Positions 25,770 through 33,661 of a stretch of DNA of 64,000 nt are shown one piece after another. The notes beneath the pieces were generated by a model, which worked only from the letters and a program-made list of their open reading frames with translations, searched no databases and was not told the DNA's origin. Source of the DNA: Streptomyces sp. WZ-12 (GTDB lineage: Bacteria; Actinomycetota; Actinomycetes; Streptomycetales; Streptomycetaceae); assembly GCF_028898845.1 (NCBI RefSeq), contig NZ_CP118574.1:434001-498000 (forward strand), written 5' to 3'. The position numbers and the translations under genes were made by a program. Within the stretch, counting starts at the first letter, position 1. The number at the start of each line of letters is the position of its first letter.

Positions 25770-26618
25770 ATGGAGGTCTTGAACAAGGTCGTGAGCAACC
25801 ACGGCGGAGGTAGCGGACCACTGGCGGTCTTCCTGCGCGCCAGGCGGAGGCAGGTGCGTCCCGAACAGCACCGGCTGGCTCCGGGGGTGCGGCGCCAAGT
25901 GCCGGGCCTGCGGCGGGACGAGGTGGCAGTCCTGGCGGGGATCAGCACCGACTACTACGTGCGCCTCGAACAGGGCAGGGAACGCCGGCCGTCCCGCACG
26001 GTGGTGGACGGGCTGTGCGAGGCGTTGCTGCTGGACCCCGCGGCCGCGCGTCACCTGCGTGCGCTCGCCGCCGGAGAGGCCGTTGCGAACACAGCGGCTC
26101 CCGGCATGGACCGGACGCGCTCGGCAGACGTGCACCGGCTGCTCGACTCCATGACGATGCCCGCCCTTCTGATGAACCGGTGGCTCGATATCGTGGGCAG
26201 CAACGCACCCGGCGCTCTCCTCTACGAAGGACTGGAGCCCCGGGACAACTACGCCCGTATGGTCTTCCTCGCCCCTCAGGCGCCGTCGTTCTTCGTCGAC
26301 TGGCCCGAACTCGCTCACTGCATGGTCGCAGCCCTACGCGCCCAGGCCGGTTACGAGTCGGGAGCGTCCCGTCTGACGGAGCTGGTGGACGAACTCGCCG
26401 CCCACAGCGCCGAGTTCACCGCATCCTGGAACACGCACCACGTCTACGAGAAGGCGATGGAACGCAAGCTCCTCCGCCACCCGCGGGTCGGGCCCCTCAC
26501 CCTCCACCAACATGTCCTGGAGTTGCCAGGCAGCGAGGGCCACAGCATCTGGGCCCATCACCCGGCGGACGCCGCGACCTCGAACGCCCTGCCCCGGCTG
26601 CGGCACCCCCGTGACTGA
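25770..26618 (+). CDS. XRE-family regulator with MmyB-like ligand domain
   Basis: A 282-residue protein. Residues about 15-85 form a helix-turn-helix: FLRARRRQVRPEQHRL, RRDEVAVLAGISTDYYVRLEQGRERRPS, which is the pattern of MmyB-type actinobacterial regulators. The remaining part is the MmyB ligand-binding (PAS-like) domain (LDSMTMPALLMNRWLDIVGSNAPGALLY, WPELAHCMVAALRAQAG). The ATG at 25770 is used; a GTG seven codons later is possible. Divergent from the NmrA-like gene; this pairing of MmyB regulator and SDR is common in Streptomyces. Confidence 0.85.
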   Translation: MEVLNKVVSNHGGGSGPLAVFLRARRRQVRPEQHRLAPGVRRQVPGLRRDEVAVLAGISTDYYVRLEQGRERRPSRTVVDGLCEALLLDPAAARHLRALAAGEAVANTAAPGMDRTRSADVHRLLDSMTMPALLMNRWLDIVGSNAPGALLYEGLEPRDNYARMVFLAPQAPSFFVDWPELAHCMVAALRAQAGYESGASRLTELVDELAAHSAEFTASWNTHHVYEKAMERKLLRHPRVGPLTLHQHVLELPGSEGHSIWAHHPADAATSNALPRLRHPRD

Positions 26619-26862
26619 AGACCGCGGAGGGCCGACTTTCCGCCACCACAGGTACCACCGGCCGCGCGCCACCATGTGCGTCACGCGCCTACCGCAGGGG
26701 TGGTTTGGGTCAAGCCTCCGGCGCGAGTCTCCCGATGACGTGGGTGGTCAAACCCCTGGATGACGCTCACCGTTGAACGCCGTACAGTCCCAGGTACGGC
26801 CTCGGGCGGCAGTCATCCGGGAGGAGGAGATCACGTCCCGCCTGTCCCCGAAGGAGACCGCA

Positions 26863-27104
26863 ATGAGCACCGCACGAAAACCCCGCACACCTGTCTGCGG
26901 GCCATGGCCCTGACCCTGGCCGCAGGTGCGTTCGCGGCCTTCCAGACCGCCGGCACGCCCCTCGCACGGGCGGCCGCCGTACCCCGCACCCCCACCCTGG
27001 CCGGCGCCTCTTCCTCACAGGCCGGCGAAGCCATCGTCTGCGAAGAGGTGCAGGCGGCGGAACCGCCCAACCTCTTTGCGCAGCAGTGCAACAGCAGACA
27101 CTGA
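26863..27104 (+). pseudogene. small secreted protein gene with a frameshift near its start
   Basis: GAAGGAGA and an ATG at 26863 open a frame (MSTARKPRTP) that stops after 16 codons. From the AAAACCCC run (26877-26884) the next frame encodes CLRAMALTLAAGAFAAFQ and a full signal peptide followed by about 45 mature residues with two cysteines. Joining the two frames by one missing base gives a perfect basic-plus-hydrophobic signal peptide. If the change is real, the protein could still start at the ATG at 26904, but no ribosome site lies before it. The mature part is not recognised. Confidence 0.6.
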
Positions 27105-27303
27105 GGCCCGCGCTCCGACTTCGTCGTCGTTACCCGCGGCGACAACGCGGCGTCCTACTGCCGCCGGACCGGCTGAGCCGAAGGCCCGTCCTGGCTGCAC
27201 GGCCGGGACTGCCGACGGGCCCCCTCCGACGACTGCACCACCACCGGTACTCCACACAGATGAGCAGACGCGGGCCACGTGCCCGCAACAGATGGGAGGA
27301 ACC

Positions 27304-27558
27304 ATGGCTACCTACGACACCGAGATCCACACCGAGGGCGGCGGTTGGCAGACGGACGCGCCGCTGTCGATCAAGATCCGGAACCGTGACCGAGTCGTCC
27401 CCGAAGACGACCGTCCCTCCGAGGGAACGTCGGTGACGTGGAGCGGCGACGCGGGGAACGGGTCGGTGACCTTCTTCGACGACGGCCGCCGCTTCGCGGG
27501 AACCGCCCAGTTCCCCGACGAGGGCCCCGTCGGATACCGCGGCCAGATCCGGGACTGA
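27304..27558 (+). CDS. small OAA-lectin-like protein
   Basis: An 84-residue protein with GGGAGGA just before the ATG. It has no signal peptide. The C-terminal half, GRRFAGTAQFPDEGPVGYRG, closely follows the repeat of Oscillatoria agardhii agglutinin-type lectins as I remember it (LNGTMTYAGEGPIGFRG), and the N-terminal half has the glycine/tryptophan-rich GGGWQTDAP in the place of their NQWGGSSAP. One sugar-binding repeat would fit this length, whereas known lectins carry two or more. The assignment is by recalled motif only. Confidence 0.55.
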   Translation: MATYDTEIHTEGGGWQTDAPLSIKIRNRDRVVPEDDRPSEGTSVTWSGDAGNGSVTFFDDGRRFAGTAQFPDEGPVGYRGQIRD

Positions 27559-27561
27559 GCC

Positions 27562-27578
27562 ACCGCCCCTGAGGCGGT
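27562..27578 (+). terminator. short hairpin after the lectin-like gene
   Basis: A 6-bp stem (ACCGCC with GGCGGT) and 5-base loop directly after the stop codon. No T-run; weak on its own. Confidence 0.4.
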
Positions 27579-27759
27579 CGGCCCGCGCGGGCACCAGGGG
27601 AACCCCACACCCCGGTAGTGGGCCTCGCGACCCGTTCCCCTGGTCGCCCGAGCAGGAAGTACGCCGCACCACCATGCACCCACGCCTCAGGCCCTTGCGG
27701 GCTTCCCTTCCAACTCCCCACCCGCAGCGGCAAGTCAGCAGGCCATGCAACACGTACGC

Positions 27760-27789
27760 CGAGGCCCCGGACACGCGTCCGGGGCCTCG
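27760..27789. terminator. strong bidirectional hairpin
   Basis: A perfect 13-bp GC-rich inverted repeat (27760-27772 with 27777-27789) with loop ACGC. It lies upstream of the IS-interrupted promoter and likely insulates that promoter from upstream transcription. Confidence 0.65.
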
Positions 27790-27808
27790 ACCGTCAAGAT
27801 CTTCCCGC

Positions 27809-27838
27809 TTGCACGTCCTAGGGGTCCTAGGTTATACC
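27809..27838 (+). promoter_or_regulatory. promoter of the TetR/hydrolase operon, cut off by the IS
   Basis: TTGCAC (27809-27814) and TATACC (27833-27838) are 18 bases apart and fit sigma-70-type boxes. The boxes overlap a palindrome whose right arm now lies beyond the IS982-type element. The insertion starts just after the -10 box. Confidence 0.5.
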
Positions 27839-27841
27839 TAG
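27812..27841. promoter_or_regulatory. left part of an interrupted 45-base palindromic operator
   Basis: CACGTCCTAGGGGTCCTAGG (27812-27831), then TTATA, then CCTAG up to the element. The matching right arm continues at 28808-28826. Rejoined, the two give perfect 20-base arms around TTATA with four CCTAGG hexamers, presumably the operator of the downstream TetR gene. Confidence 0.75.
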
Positions 27842-28807
27842 ATGAATGAGTCCGATGTTTGTGCTGGCCGCGACCATGGCGAAGGGCGCCCGTTGGCTCG
27901 TGTGTGACGACAAACCTGGACGCCCTTCTGGCTGCACTGTACGTGTTCATCGATGACCATGTGGCCCCTCGTCGCCGGATCGGGCGACCCCCGAAACTGA
28001 CAGACGCCGAACTGCTGTGCCTGGCCGTCGCCCAGGTCCTACTGGGCTTTCCCTCGGCCCGGCAATGGATCCGCTTCGTACACGCCCGACTGGGACACCT
28101 CTTTCGCTACCTGCCCCAGCAATCCGCCTACAACAAGCGCCTGAACGCCGCCGGCCCACTGATCTCGGCCGTGATCCAGGCACTGGCCAGGCAGGTGCCC
28201 ACCTGGCACGACAACCTGCGGCTGATCGACTCCACACCACTGCCGTGCGCCGCCTCCCGCGAGACAGTCAAACGCTCCGACCTGGCAGGGCACGCCGGAT
28301 ACGGCTACTGCGCGAGCCATTCTCGCTTCTTCTGGGGATTGCGGCTCTACCTGCTGACCACAGCCGAGGGCATGCCGGTGTCCTGGTGCCTGGCCAACCC
28401 CAAACTCGGCGAACGCCAGGTGATGACCGCGCTGCTGGAACGCGACCACCACCTCATGCGCTCCGGTCAAGTGATTCTTGCGGACAAGGGCTTCGCCGGG
28501 CGGGAGTTCGAGGCGTTCCTCGAAGAGCGCCTGGGCGTCCATCTGGTGCGGCCGGACCTGAAGAACGAGCCTGTCCGGCATGGACGCCTGGCCCACGTCC
28601 GCCAGTGGATCGAGGCGGTATTCGACACCCTCAAAGGCCAGCTCAGCCTCGAACAACACGGAGGCCGGACACCCGCTGGTGTCTTCGCCCGCACCGGCCA
28701 ACGACTCCTCGCCCTGGCCACGGCGATCTGGCACAACTGGAACACCAACGCCCCAGCCAAGCGATCACTGATCGCCTATGACCACTGAAGACATCGGACT
28801 CATTCAT
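27842..28807 (+). mobile_element. IS982-type insertion sequence
   Basis: A 966-base element with perfect 17-bp terminal inverted repeats (ATGAATGAGTCCGATGT, 27842-27858, and its complement 28791-28807). It is flanked by CTAG on both sides (27838-27841 and 28808-28811), a probable 4-base target duplication, although CTAG is self-complementary and could be part of the repeats. It carries one transposase gene and looks complete. Confidence 0.85.
27904..28788 (+). CDS. IS982-family transposase
   Basis: A 294-residue DDE transposase. It follows remembered IS982 proteins from streptomycetes almost throughout: TTNLDALLAALYV, GRPPKLTDAELLCLAVAQ, GHAGYGYCASHSRFFWG, LADKGFAG and IEAVFDTLKGQLSLEQHGG, ending in IWHNWNT and SLIAYDH. 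DDE candidates are the aspartates in LIDSTP and LADKGF and the glutamate in IEAVFD. The GTG start fits the family's usual N-terminus; the frame is open 15 codons further up. The gene is intact, so the element may still be mobile. Confidence 0.9.
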   Translation: MTTNLDALLAALYVFIDDHVAPRRRIGRPPKLTDAELLCLAVAQVLLGFPSARQWIRFVHARLGHLFRYLPQQSAYNKRLNAAGPLISAVIQALARQVPTWHDNLRLIDSTPLPCAASRETVKRSDLAGHAGYGYCASHSRFFWGLRLYLLTTAEGMPVSWCLANPKLGERQVMTALLERDHHLMRSGQVILADKGFAGREFEAFLEERLGVHLVRPDLKNEPVRHGRLAHVRQWIEAVFDTLKGQLSLEQHGGRTPAGVFARTGQRLLALATAIWHNWNTNAPAKRSLIAYDH

Positions 28808-28837
28808 CTAGGACCCCTAGGACGTGAGGAGAAAACC

Positions 28838-29431
28838 ATGGCTCGGGCGGGACTGACGACGGAGCGGGTGACCATCGTGGGGGCCGAGTTGGCGGACGAG
28901 GTCGGCTTCGACCAGGTGACCATGTCGCGGGTGGCGCGACGGCTCGGCGTGAAGGACGCGAGCCTGTACACGCACGTCCGCAGCCTGGAGGATCTCCGTG
29001 GCCGGATCGCGCTGTTGGCGGCGGACGAGAAGACGTTGCGGATCGCGGAGGCGGCTGCCGGGCGGTCAGGCAGGGACGCGTTGGTCGCGTTCGCCAACGC
29101 CTGGCGGGAGTACGCCCACCGGCATCCGGGCCGCTACATGGCGACACAGGCCCCCCTCACCATCGACCCCGAGCTGGCGCAGCAGGCGCCTGGCCCGCGA
29201 CGCGCGATCGAGCTGACCTACGGCATGCTGCGCGGCTACGGGCTGGCCGAGCCCGATCTGACCGACGCGGTCCGGCTGTTGCGCAGCACCTTCCACGGCT
29301 TCGTCGCCCTGGAGGCCACCGGCGGCTTCGGCCATGCCCGTCCGCCGCAGCGCTCCTGGGCGCGCAACCTCGACGCCCTCCACACCCTCCTGATGAACTG
29401 GCCCACACCGGAAGAGGAAGACCCGTCATGA
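28838..29431 (+). CDS. TetR-family regulator
   Basis: A 197-residue protein with a TetR helix-turn-helix (VTIVGAELADEVGFDQVTMSRVARRLGVKDASLYTHVRS over residues 11-50) and a C-terminal WHG/TetR_C_33-type ligand domain (ALVAFANAWREYAHRHPGRY, LRSTFHGFVALEATGGFG). GAGGAGAA precedes the ATG. Its stop overlaps the hydrolase start (ATGA). An IS982-type element now separates it from its apparent promoter and splits the probable operator, so its expression is likely altered. Confidence 0.85.
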   Translation: MARAGLTTERVTIVGAELADEVGFDQVTMSRVARRLGVKDASLYTHVRSLEDLRGRIALLAADEKTLRIAEAAAGRSGRDALVAFANAWREYAHRHPGRYMATQAPLTIDPELAQQAPGPRRAIELTYGMLRGYGLAEPDLTDAVRLLRSTFHGFVALEATGGFGHARPPQRSWARNLDALHTLLMNWPTPEEEDPS

Positions 29432-30270
29432 CCAGCCCCACCACCGGCACCCTGCCCGTCAACGGCGCGACCCTCTACTACGAAGTACGCGGCCAGGGGC
29501 CGCTGTTGCTGCTGATCCCCGGCGGGAGCGGCGGCACGGCCACCTTCGACGCCGTCGCCGACGACCTGGCCGCGCACTACACCGTGGCCACCTACGACCC
29601 GCGCGGCATATCCCACAGCACCCTGCGCGACCCGGACGCCGAGCAGCACGTGGCCGAACACGCCGACGACGCCCGCCGGTTGCTGGACCTGCTCTCCCCC
29701 GACCAGCCGGCCCGGATCTTCGCCTCCAGTTCCGGCGCGATCGCCGCCCTGCACCTGCTCACCACTCACCCCGAGCGCATCGAACGCCTCGTCGCGCACG
29801 AACCCCCCGTCATCGAGGTCCTGCCCGACGCCGACAGGCACCGTGCCCTCCCGGCCCGCGTCAAGGAGACGTTCCGCACCCAGGGACTCATGCCGGCGAT
29901 GGCGGTCTTCGCAGCGGGGCTGAAGAAGGACGGCGACGACAACGCCCCTGAGCCGCAACCCGAGATGAAGCTGCCGCCCCAGGCAGCGGCCCGAGCCGAA
30001 CGAACGATGGCCAACCTCCCGTACTTCGTCGAGCGCATCGTTCCCAGCTTCATGGCCTACGTACCCGACGTTCAGCGCCTCAAGGCGGCATCGGACCGGC
30101 TCGTACTCGCCTGTGGCCAGGACTCACACGGCGAACTCCCCCACCGGACGGCCGCCTCCCTGGCCCGGCAACTCGGCATGGACCCCCAACACTTCCCCGG
30201 CGGCCACACGGGCCTGACCCGCCACCCCGCCGCATTCGGAGAACTCCTGCGGAAGACCCTCCGGAGCTAG
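29428..30270 (+). CDS. alpha/beta hydrolase
   Basis: A 280-residue protein of the TAP/prolyl-iminopeptidase-like alpha/beta hydrolase group. The oxyanion region is LLLIPGGSGG, the nucleophile elbow is FASSSGAIAAL (S-x-S-x-G instead of G-x-S-x-G), and the histidine is in FPGGHTGLTRHP. In Streptomyces this hydrolase often accompanies a TetR regulator, as here, with a 4-base overlap. Substrate unknown. Confidence 0.8.
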   Translation: MTSPTTGTLPVNGATLYYEVRGQGPLLLLIPGGSGGTATFDAVADDLAAHYTVATYDPRGISHSTLRDPDAEQHVAEHADDARRLLDLLSPDQPARIFASSSGAIAALHLLTTHPERIERLVAHEPPVIEVLPDADRHRALPARVKETFRTQGLMPAMAVFAAGLKKDGDDNAPEPQPEMKLPPQAAARAERTMANLPYFVERIVPSFMAYVPDVQRLKAASDRLVLACGQDSHGELPHRTAASLARQLGMDPQHFPGGHTGLTRHPAAFGELLRKTLRS

Positions 30271-30336
30271 GGAGTCAGCCACTGAGCGGTGTAACTGCCA
30301 AGCCCGCAGCCGGAGTTCACGGGAGCTGACCAGTAG

Positions 30337-30933
30337 TCAGTAGTCGCAGCCGTTCAACCCACGGTAGACGAAACGGGTCAGGACCTCGGTCGCCTCCTCG
30401 TCGTCGGCCTGGTCGGCGTGGGGCTGGCGGGTCCGCAAGAAGGCGTGGATCAGGTCGAACGCCATGCGCAGGGAGGTCTCCGGCGAGGCGGGCAGGGGGC
30501 GGCCGGCCTCGGCGACACAGGTGACGTGGCCCAGGATGTCGGCCCGCTCGCCCGCCTCGAACCTCGCCAGCGTCGCGGCGAAGTCCTCGCTGACCAATGC
30601 GGCCTCCTGCATGGCGCGCATCGTTGCGGCGTGCTCGCGGTAGAGGCGCACGTAAATGGCGACGTGTTCGCGGACCGCCTCCGGGTCGGTGAAGTCCGAC
30701 AGGTGTCCGGGAGCGGCGGCCAGGGTGTCGCTCTCGGCCGACATGTCGGCCATCAGCGCTTCCAAGAGCGCTTCCTTGCTGGCGAAGTGGTTGTAGAAGG
30801 AGCCCGCGGCGCGGCCGGCTTCGGCGGTGATGTCCGTGATCTTGGTGTTCAGGTAGCCGCGTTCGGCGAAGACCCGCTTGGCCGCCACCTTCAGTGCGGC
30901 CTCGGTCTCCGCGGCCTTTTCCTTGCGCTTCAC
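30337..30933 (-). CDS. TetR-family repressor
   Basis: A 198-residue protein with a TetR helix-turn-helix (LKVAAKRVFAERGYLNTKITDITAEAGRAAGSFYNHFASKEAL) and a helical ligand domain. The GTG at 30933 has AAGGAGG upstream; the frame continues 12 codons but without a ribosome site. It is divergent from a flavin monooxygenase gene, and two adjacent palindromes lie between the two genes, so it probably represses that gene. Confidence 0.85.
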   Translation of the reverse strand: MKRKEKAAETEAALKVAAKRVFAERGYLNTKITDITAEAGRAAGSFYNHFASKEALLEALMADMSAESDTLAAAPGHLSDFTDPEAVREHVAIYVRLYREHAATMRAMQEAALVSEDFAATLARFEAGERADILGHVTCVAEAGRPLPASPETSLRMAFDLIHAFLRTRQPHADQADDEEATEVLTRFVYRGLNGCDY

Positions 30934-30971
30934 GGCACCTCCTTGACCGGGAACACTACCAACGAACATAC

Positions 30972-31001
30972 TGAATCTACATTCACTGAATCTGGATTCA
31001 G
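30972..31001. promoter_or_regulatory. tandem TetR operators
   Basis: TGAATCTACATTCA (30972-30985, arms TGAAT/ATTCA) is immediately followed by CTGAATCTGGATTCAG (30986-31001, arms of 7). Both share the GAATC half-site and end 15 bases before the monooxygenase ATG. Confidence 0.7.
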
Positions 31002-31016
31002 AAACGAGGTTCGATC

Positions 31017-32402
31017 ATGGACGTGCTGATTGCGGGTGCCGGTCCCACCGGCCTGACCCTGGGCATCGACCTCGCCCGGCGCGGACTCGGCGTACGCGTC
31101 ATCGACAAGGCGAGCGGGCACTTCGCCGGTTCGCGGGGCGACGGCCTCCAACCACGCACGCTGGAGGTCTTCGAAGACCTCGGCGTTCTGGACGCGGTCC
31201 TCGCGCAAGGGAGCTTGGCGGCGACGGTCCGCGTGCACCTCGACGGCACCCACGTCATGGACCGGCGGATGGCCGAACGCCTGGAGGCGACTCCCGACGT
31301 GCCGTACCCGAACGCCTGGGTACTCGGCCAGTCCCAGACGGCGGGCGTCCTGCGGGACCGGCTCGCCGAGCTCGGCGTGCGAGTCGAACTCGGCACGGCG
31401 CTGGTCGACTTCACCCAGGACGAGGACGGGGTGACGGCGCGCCTGTCCACCGGCGAGACCGTACGCGCCTCCTACCTGGTGGGGGCGGACGGCGGACGCA
31501 GCACGGTCCGCAGGGCTCTGGGTGTCCCCTTCCAGGGGACGACGGACGAGACCGTCCGGATGCTGCTCGGGGACGTGGCCGCCGACGGGCTGGATCACGC
31601 CTGGGGCTACTGGTTCGCCCGCGCGGACGCCCCGCAGGTCGGAGTCGGCCTGAGCCCGCTGCCCGGCACGCCTGGGCTGTTCCAGTTCAACGCGCCGCTC
31701 CTTGAGGACGACGACGAGGCATCGCTGGACACCCTCCAGGGCAAGTTGGACGCGTGCGGCGCGGGCGTCCGGCTGACCCGGCTGGACTGGTCCACCGTCT
31801 GGCGGCCGAACATCCGCCTGGCCGAGCGTTTCCGAGTGGGCCGGGTCTTCCTCACGGGCGACGCCGCCCATGTCCATCCGCCCACCGGCGGGCAGGGGCT
31901 CAACACCGGTGTGCAGGACGCCTACAACCTCGGCTGGAAGCTGGCCGACGGCTCGCCCGAACTGCTCGACAGCTACGAGGACGAGCGGCGCGCGACCGCC
32001 CAGAAGGTCCTCGCGGTCAGTTCCGAACTCCTGCGCAAGCACCGGGAGGGAGCCGCGGACGCCCATGAACGCGGCGCGAACACCCGTCAGTTGGACGTCT
32101 CCTACCGGACGGCCGAAGGCCGGATCGTGGCAGGCGACCGCGCACCGGACGCACCCGTCACCGACTCCAACGGCCGCACCGTGCGGCTCTTCGACCTCTA
32201 CCGCGGCCCCCATGCCACCCACCTGACGTTCGGCGCACCCGCACCAGACACCCCCCACGCCTACGCGGTCCTGCGCCCCGGCCAAACCCCAACCGGCCCC
32301 CATGTCATCGACACCCACGGGCACGCCTACCGCGCATACGACGCCTCGGACGGCACCTGCCTCCTCATCCGTCCCGACGGTTACCTCGGCCGACGCCACT
32401 GA
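31017..32402 (+). CDS. FAD-dependent aromatic-ring hydroxylase-type monooxygenase
   Basis: A 461-residue class A flavoprotein monooxygenase. The N-terminal GAGPTGLTLGIDLARRG binds FAD-ADP, VGADGGRSTVRRALG is the DG motif, and FLTGDAAHVHPPTGGQGLNTG is the GD motif. The C-terminal 90 residues form the thioredoxin-like domain found in phenol hydroxylase-type enzymes and polyketide-tailoring or rifampicin monooxygenases. It could hydroxylate an aromatic compound or an antibiotic. Controlled most likely by the divergent TetR regulator. Confidence 0.85.
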   Translation: MDVLIAGAGPTGLTLGIDLARRGLGVRVIDKASGHFAGSRGDGLQPRTLEVFEDLGVLDAVLAQGSLAATVRVHLDGTHVMDRRMAERLEATPDVPYPNAWVLGQSQTAGVLRDRLAELGVRVELGTALVDFTQDEDGVTARLSTGETVRASYLVGADGGRSTVRRALGVPFQGTTDETVRMLLGDVAADGLDHAWGYWFARADAPQVGVGLSPLPGTPGLFQFNAPLLEDDDEASLDTLQGKLDACGAGVRLTRLDWSTVWRPNIRLAERFRVGRVFLTGDAAHVHPPTGGQGLNTGVQDAYNLGWKLADGSPELLDSYEDERRATAQKVLAVSSELLRKHREGAADAHERGANTRQLDVSYRTAEGRIVAGDRAPDAPVTDSNGRTVRLFDLYRGPHATHLTFGAPAPDTPHAYAVLRPGQTPTGPHVIDTHGHAYRAYDASDGTCLLIRPDGYLGRRH

Positions 32403-32432
32403 GCGAACGCCGGGGCCGGGAGCCGACCGGCG

Positions 32433-33500
32433 TCAAGGACGCCCCTGGTCGCCGCCCGACGCCTCGCTCAGGCGGTCACCGTCCAGTCGGGTTCCGGCCT
32501 GCTTGATCTGACGGGAGATCGGGCTGATCTCCATGCCTTCGACGCCGGGCAGGGTTCCCACGCGTTCGGTGCTGAACTCGAAGAGTCTGTCGAGGTCGTG
32601 GCAGTGGACGACCGCGTGGAGGTTGTGCGGTCCGGAGACCGCGGCGGCAAAGCCCACCTCCGGCATCTGCGCCATCGCCCGCCCGACGGTCTTGACCTCG
32701 GCCGGGTGGACCCGCATCCAGAGGTTCGCCCGGGCTCGGTACCCGAGGGCGATGGGGGCGATCTCCACGTCGATGTGGACCACCCCATTGGCGAGCAGTG
32801 CCTGTAGACGTCTTGACGCTCGGCCCGGGGTGAGGTCGGCCGCGGCTGCGAGGTCGACGAGGCTGGCCCGACCGTCGACGGCGAGGGTCGCGAGCAGCTT
32901 CTCGTCGTGAGCGTCGAGCTGTGACGGATGCGCGCGCACGACCGGCCGCTCGGTGAACGGCCGATCGCCCGACCCGGACCCGGATCCGAGGGCGGACTCC
33001 TGCTCGGGGGTCAGAGTGCCGGCGAGCGCGGCCCAGTAGTGCCCACGCCCGCCGAGGAATTGACGGAGCATCACGGACGCCTGGAGGTCGAGCACGGCGG
33101 CGGTGCGGGGGAGCCGACGGCCGAGAAGGTCGTCGCGCTGCTCCGCCGATCGCGAGCGCACGGCGCAGGTGACCTCGGAACCGGCCGCGCTCAGGGCGAC
33201 CCAACCGATGTCGTCGCGTTGCGCGAGCGCTTCGGCGATGGCCGTACCGCTGCCCGGCCGGCACCGCAGGCGCACCATCCACCGGCTCTGCCCGAGCGCT
33301 CCCGGGTCCACCACCCCGATCACCCGGATCAGCCCGGCCCGCCGCATGCGGCGGTAGCGGCGGGCGACGGTCAGCTCGGAGCCCCCGAGGACCGTCGCCA
33401 TGGTCGCGAATCCGACCCGTGGATCGATCTGAAGTGAGCGAAGGATACGCACATCTTCGAGATCGAGAGTGATGGAATCTTTGGATTCGTGGCGCACCAT
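32433..33500 (-). CDS. double-domain Lrp/AsnC-family regulator
   Basis: A 355-residue protein made of two Lrp/AsnC modules in a row. Module 1: DLEDVRILRSLQIDPRVGFATMATVLGGSELTVARRYRRM, then a ligand-type half. Module 2 from residue about 190: LDAHDEKLLATLAVDGRASLVDLAAAADLTPGRASRRLQAL, then VRAHP-like AsnC sensor sequence. Single-module Lrp proteins are about 150 residues, so this is a fused dimer. It is divergent from the amidohydrolase-SDR operon, the probable target. Confidence 0.85.
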   Translation of the reverse strand: MVRHESKDSITLDLEDVRILRSLQIDPRVGFATMATVLGGSELTVARRYRRMRRAGLIRVIGVVDPGALGQSRWMVRLRCRPGSGTAIAEALAQRDDIGWVALSAAGSEVTCAVRSRSAEQRDDLLGRRLPRTAAVLDLQASVMLRQFLGGRGHYWAALAGTLTPEQESALGSGSGSGDRPFTERPVVRAHPSQLDAHDEKLLATLAVDGRASLVDLAAAADLTPGRASRRLQALLANGVVHIDVEIAPIALGYRARANLWMRVHPAEVKTVGRAMAQMPEVGFAAAVSGPHNLHAVVHCHDLDRLFEFSTERVGTLPGVEGMEISPISRQIKQAGTRLDGDRLSEASGGDQGRP

Positions 33501-33661
33501 AGCGGTGATGTTACAGATTCCACCAGATCCGGGCCGCCGTGCTCAGTGCGTCGCCGAGGCTTGGACGTGCACGACGGAAGGTGCGCACAGACACAACGGA
33601 AGGAGCGCACGATGTGCCGTACATGGTTGCCGCGGGGAGCGGGGCACGGGAGCGTGAAGCG

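Noticed and set aside
26760..26862. ATG at 26760 as start of the small secreted protein
   Set aside because: It would put 48 polar residues in front of the signal peptide and lacks a ribosome site; the strong site is at 26863.
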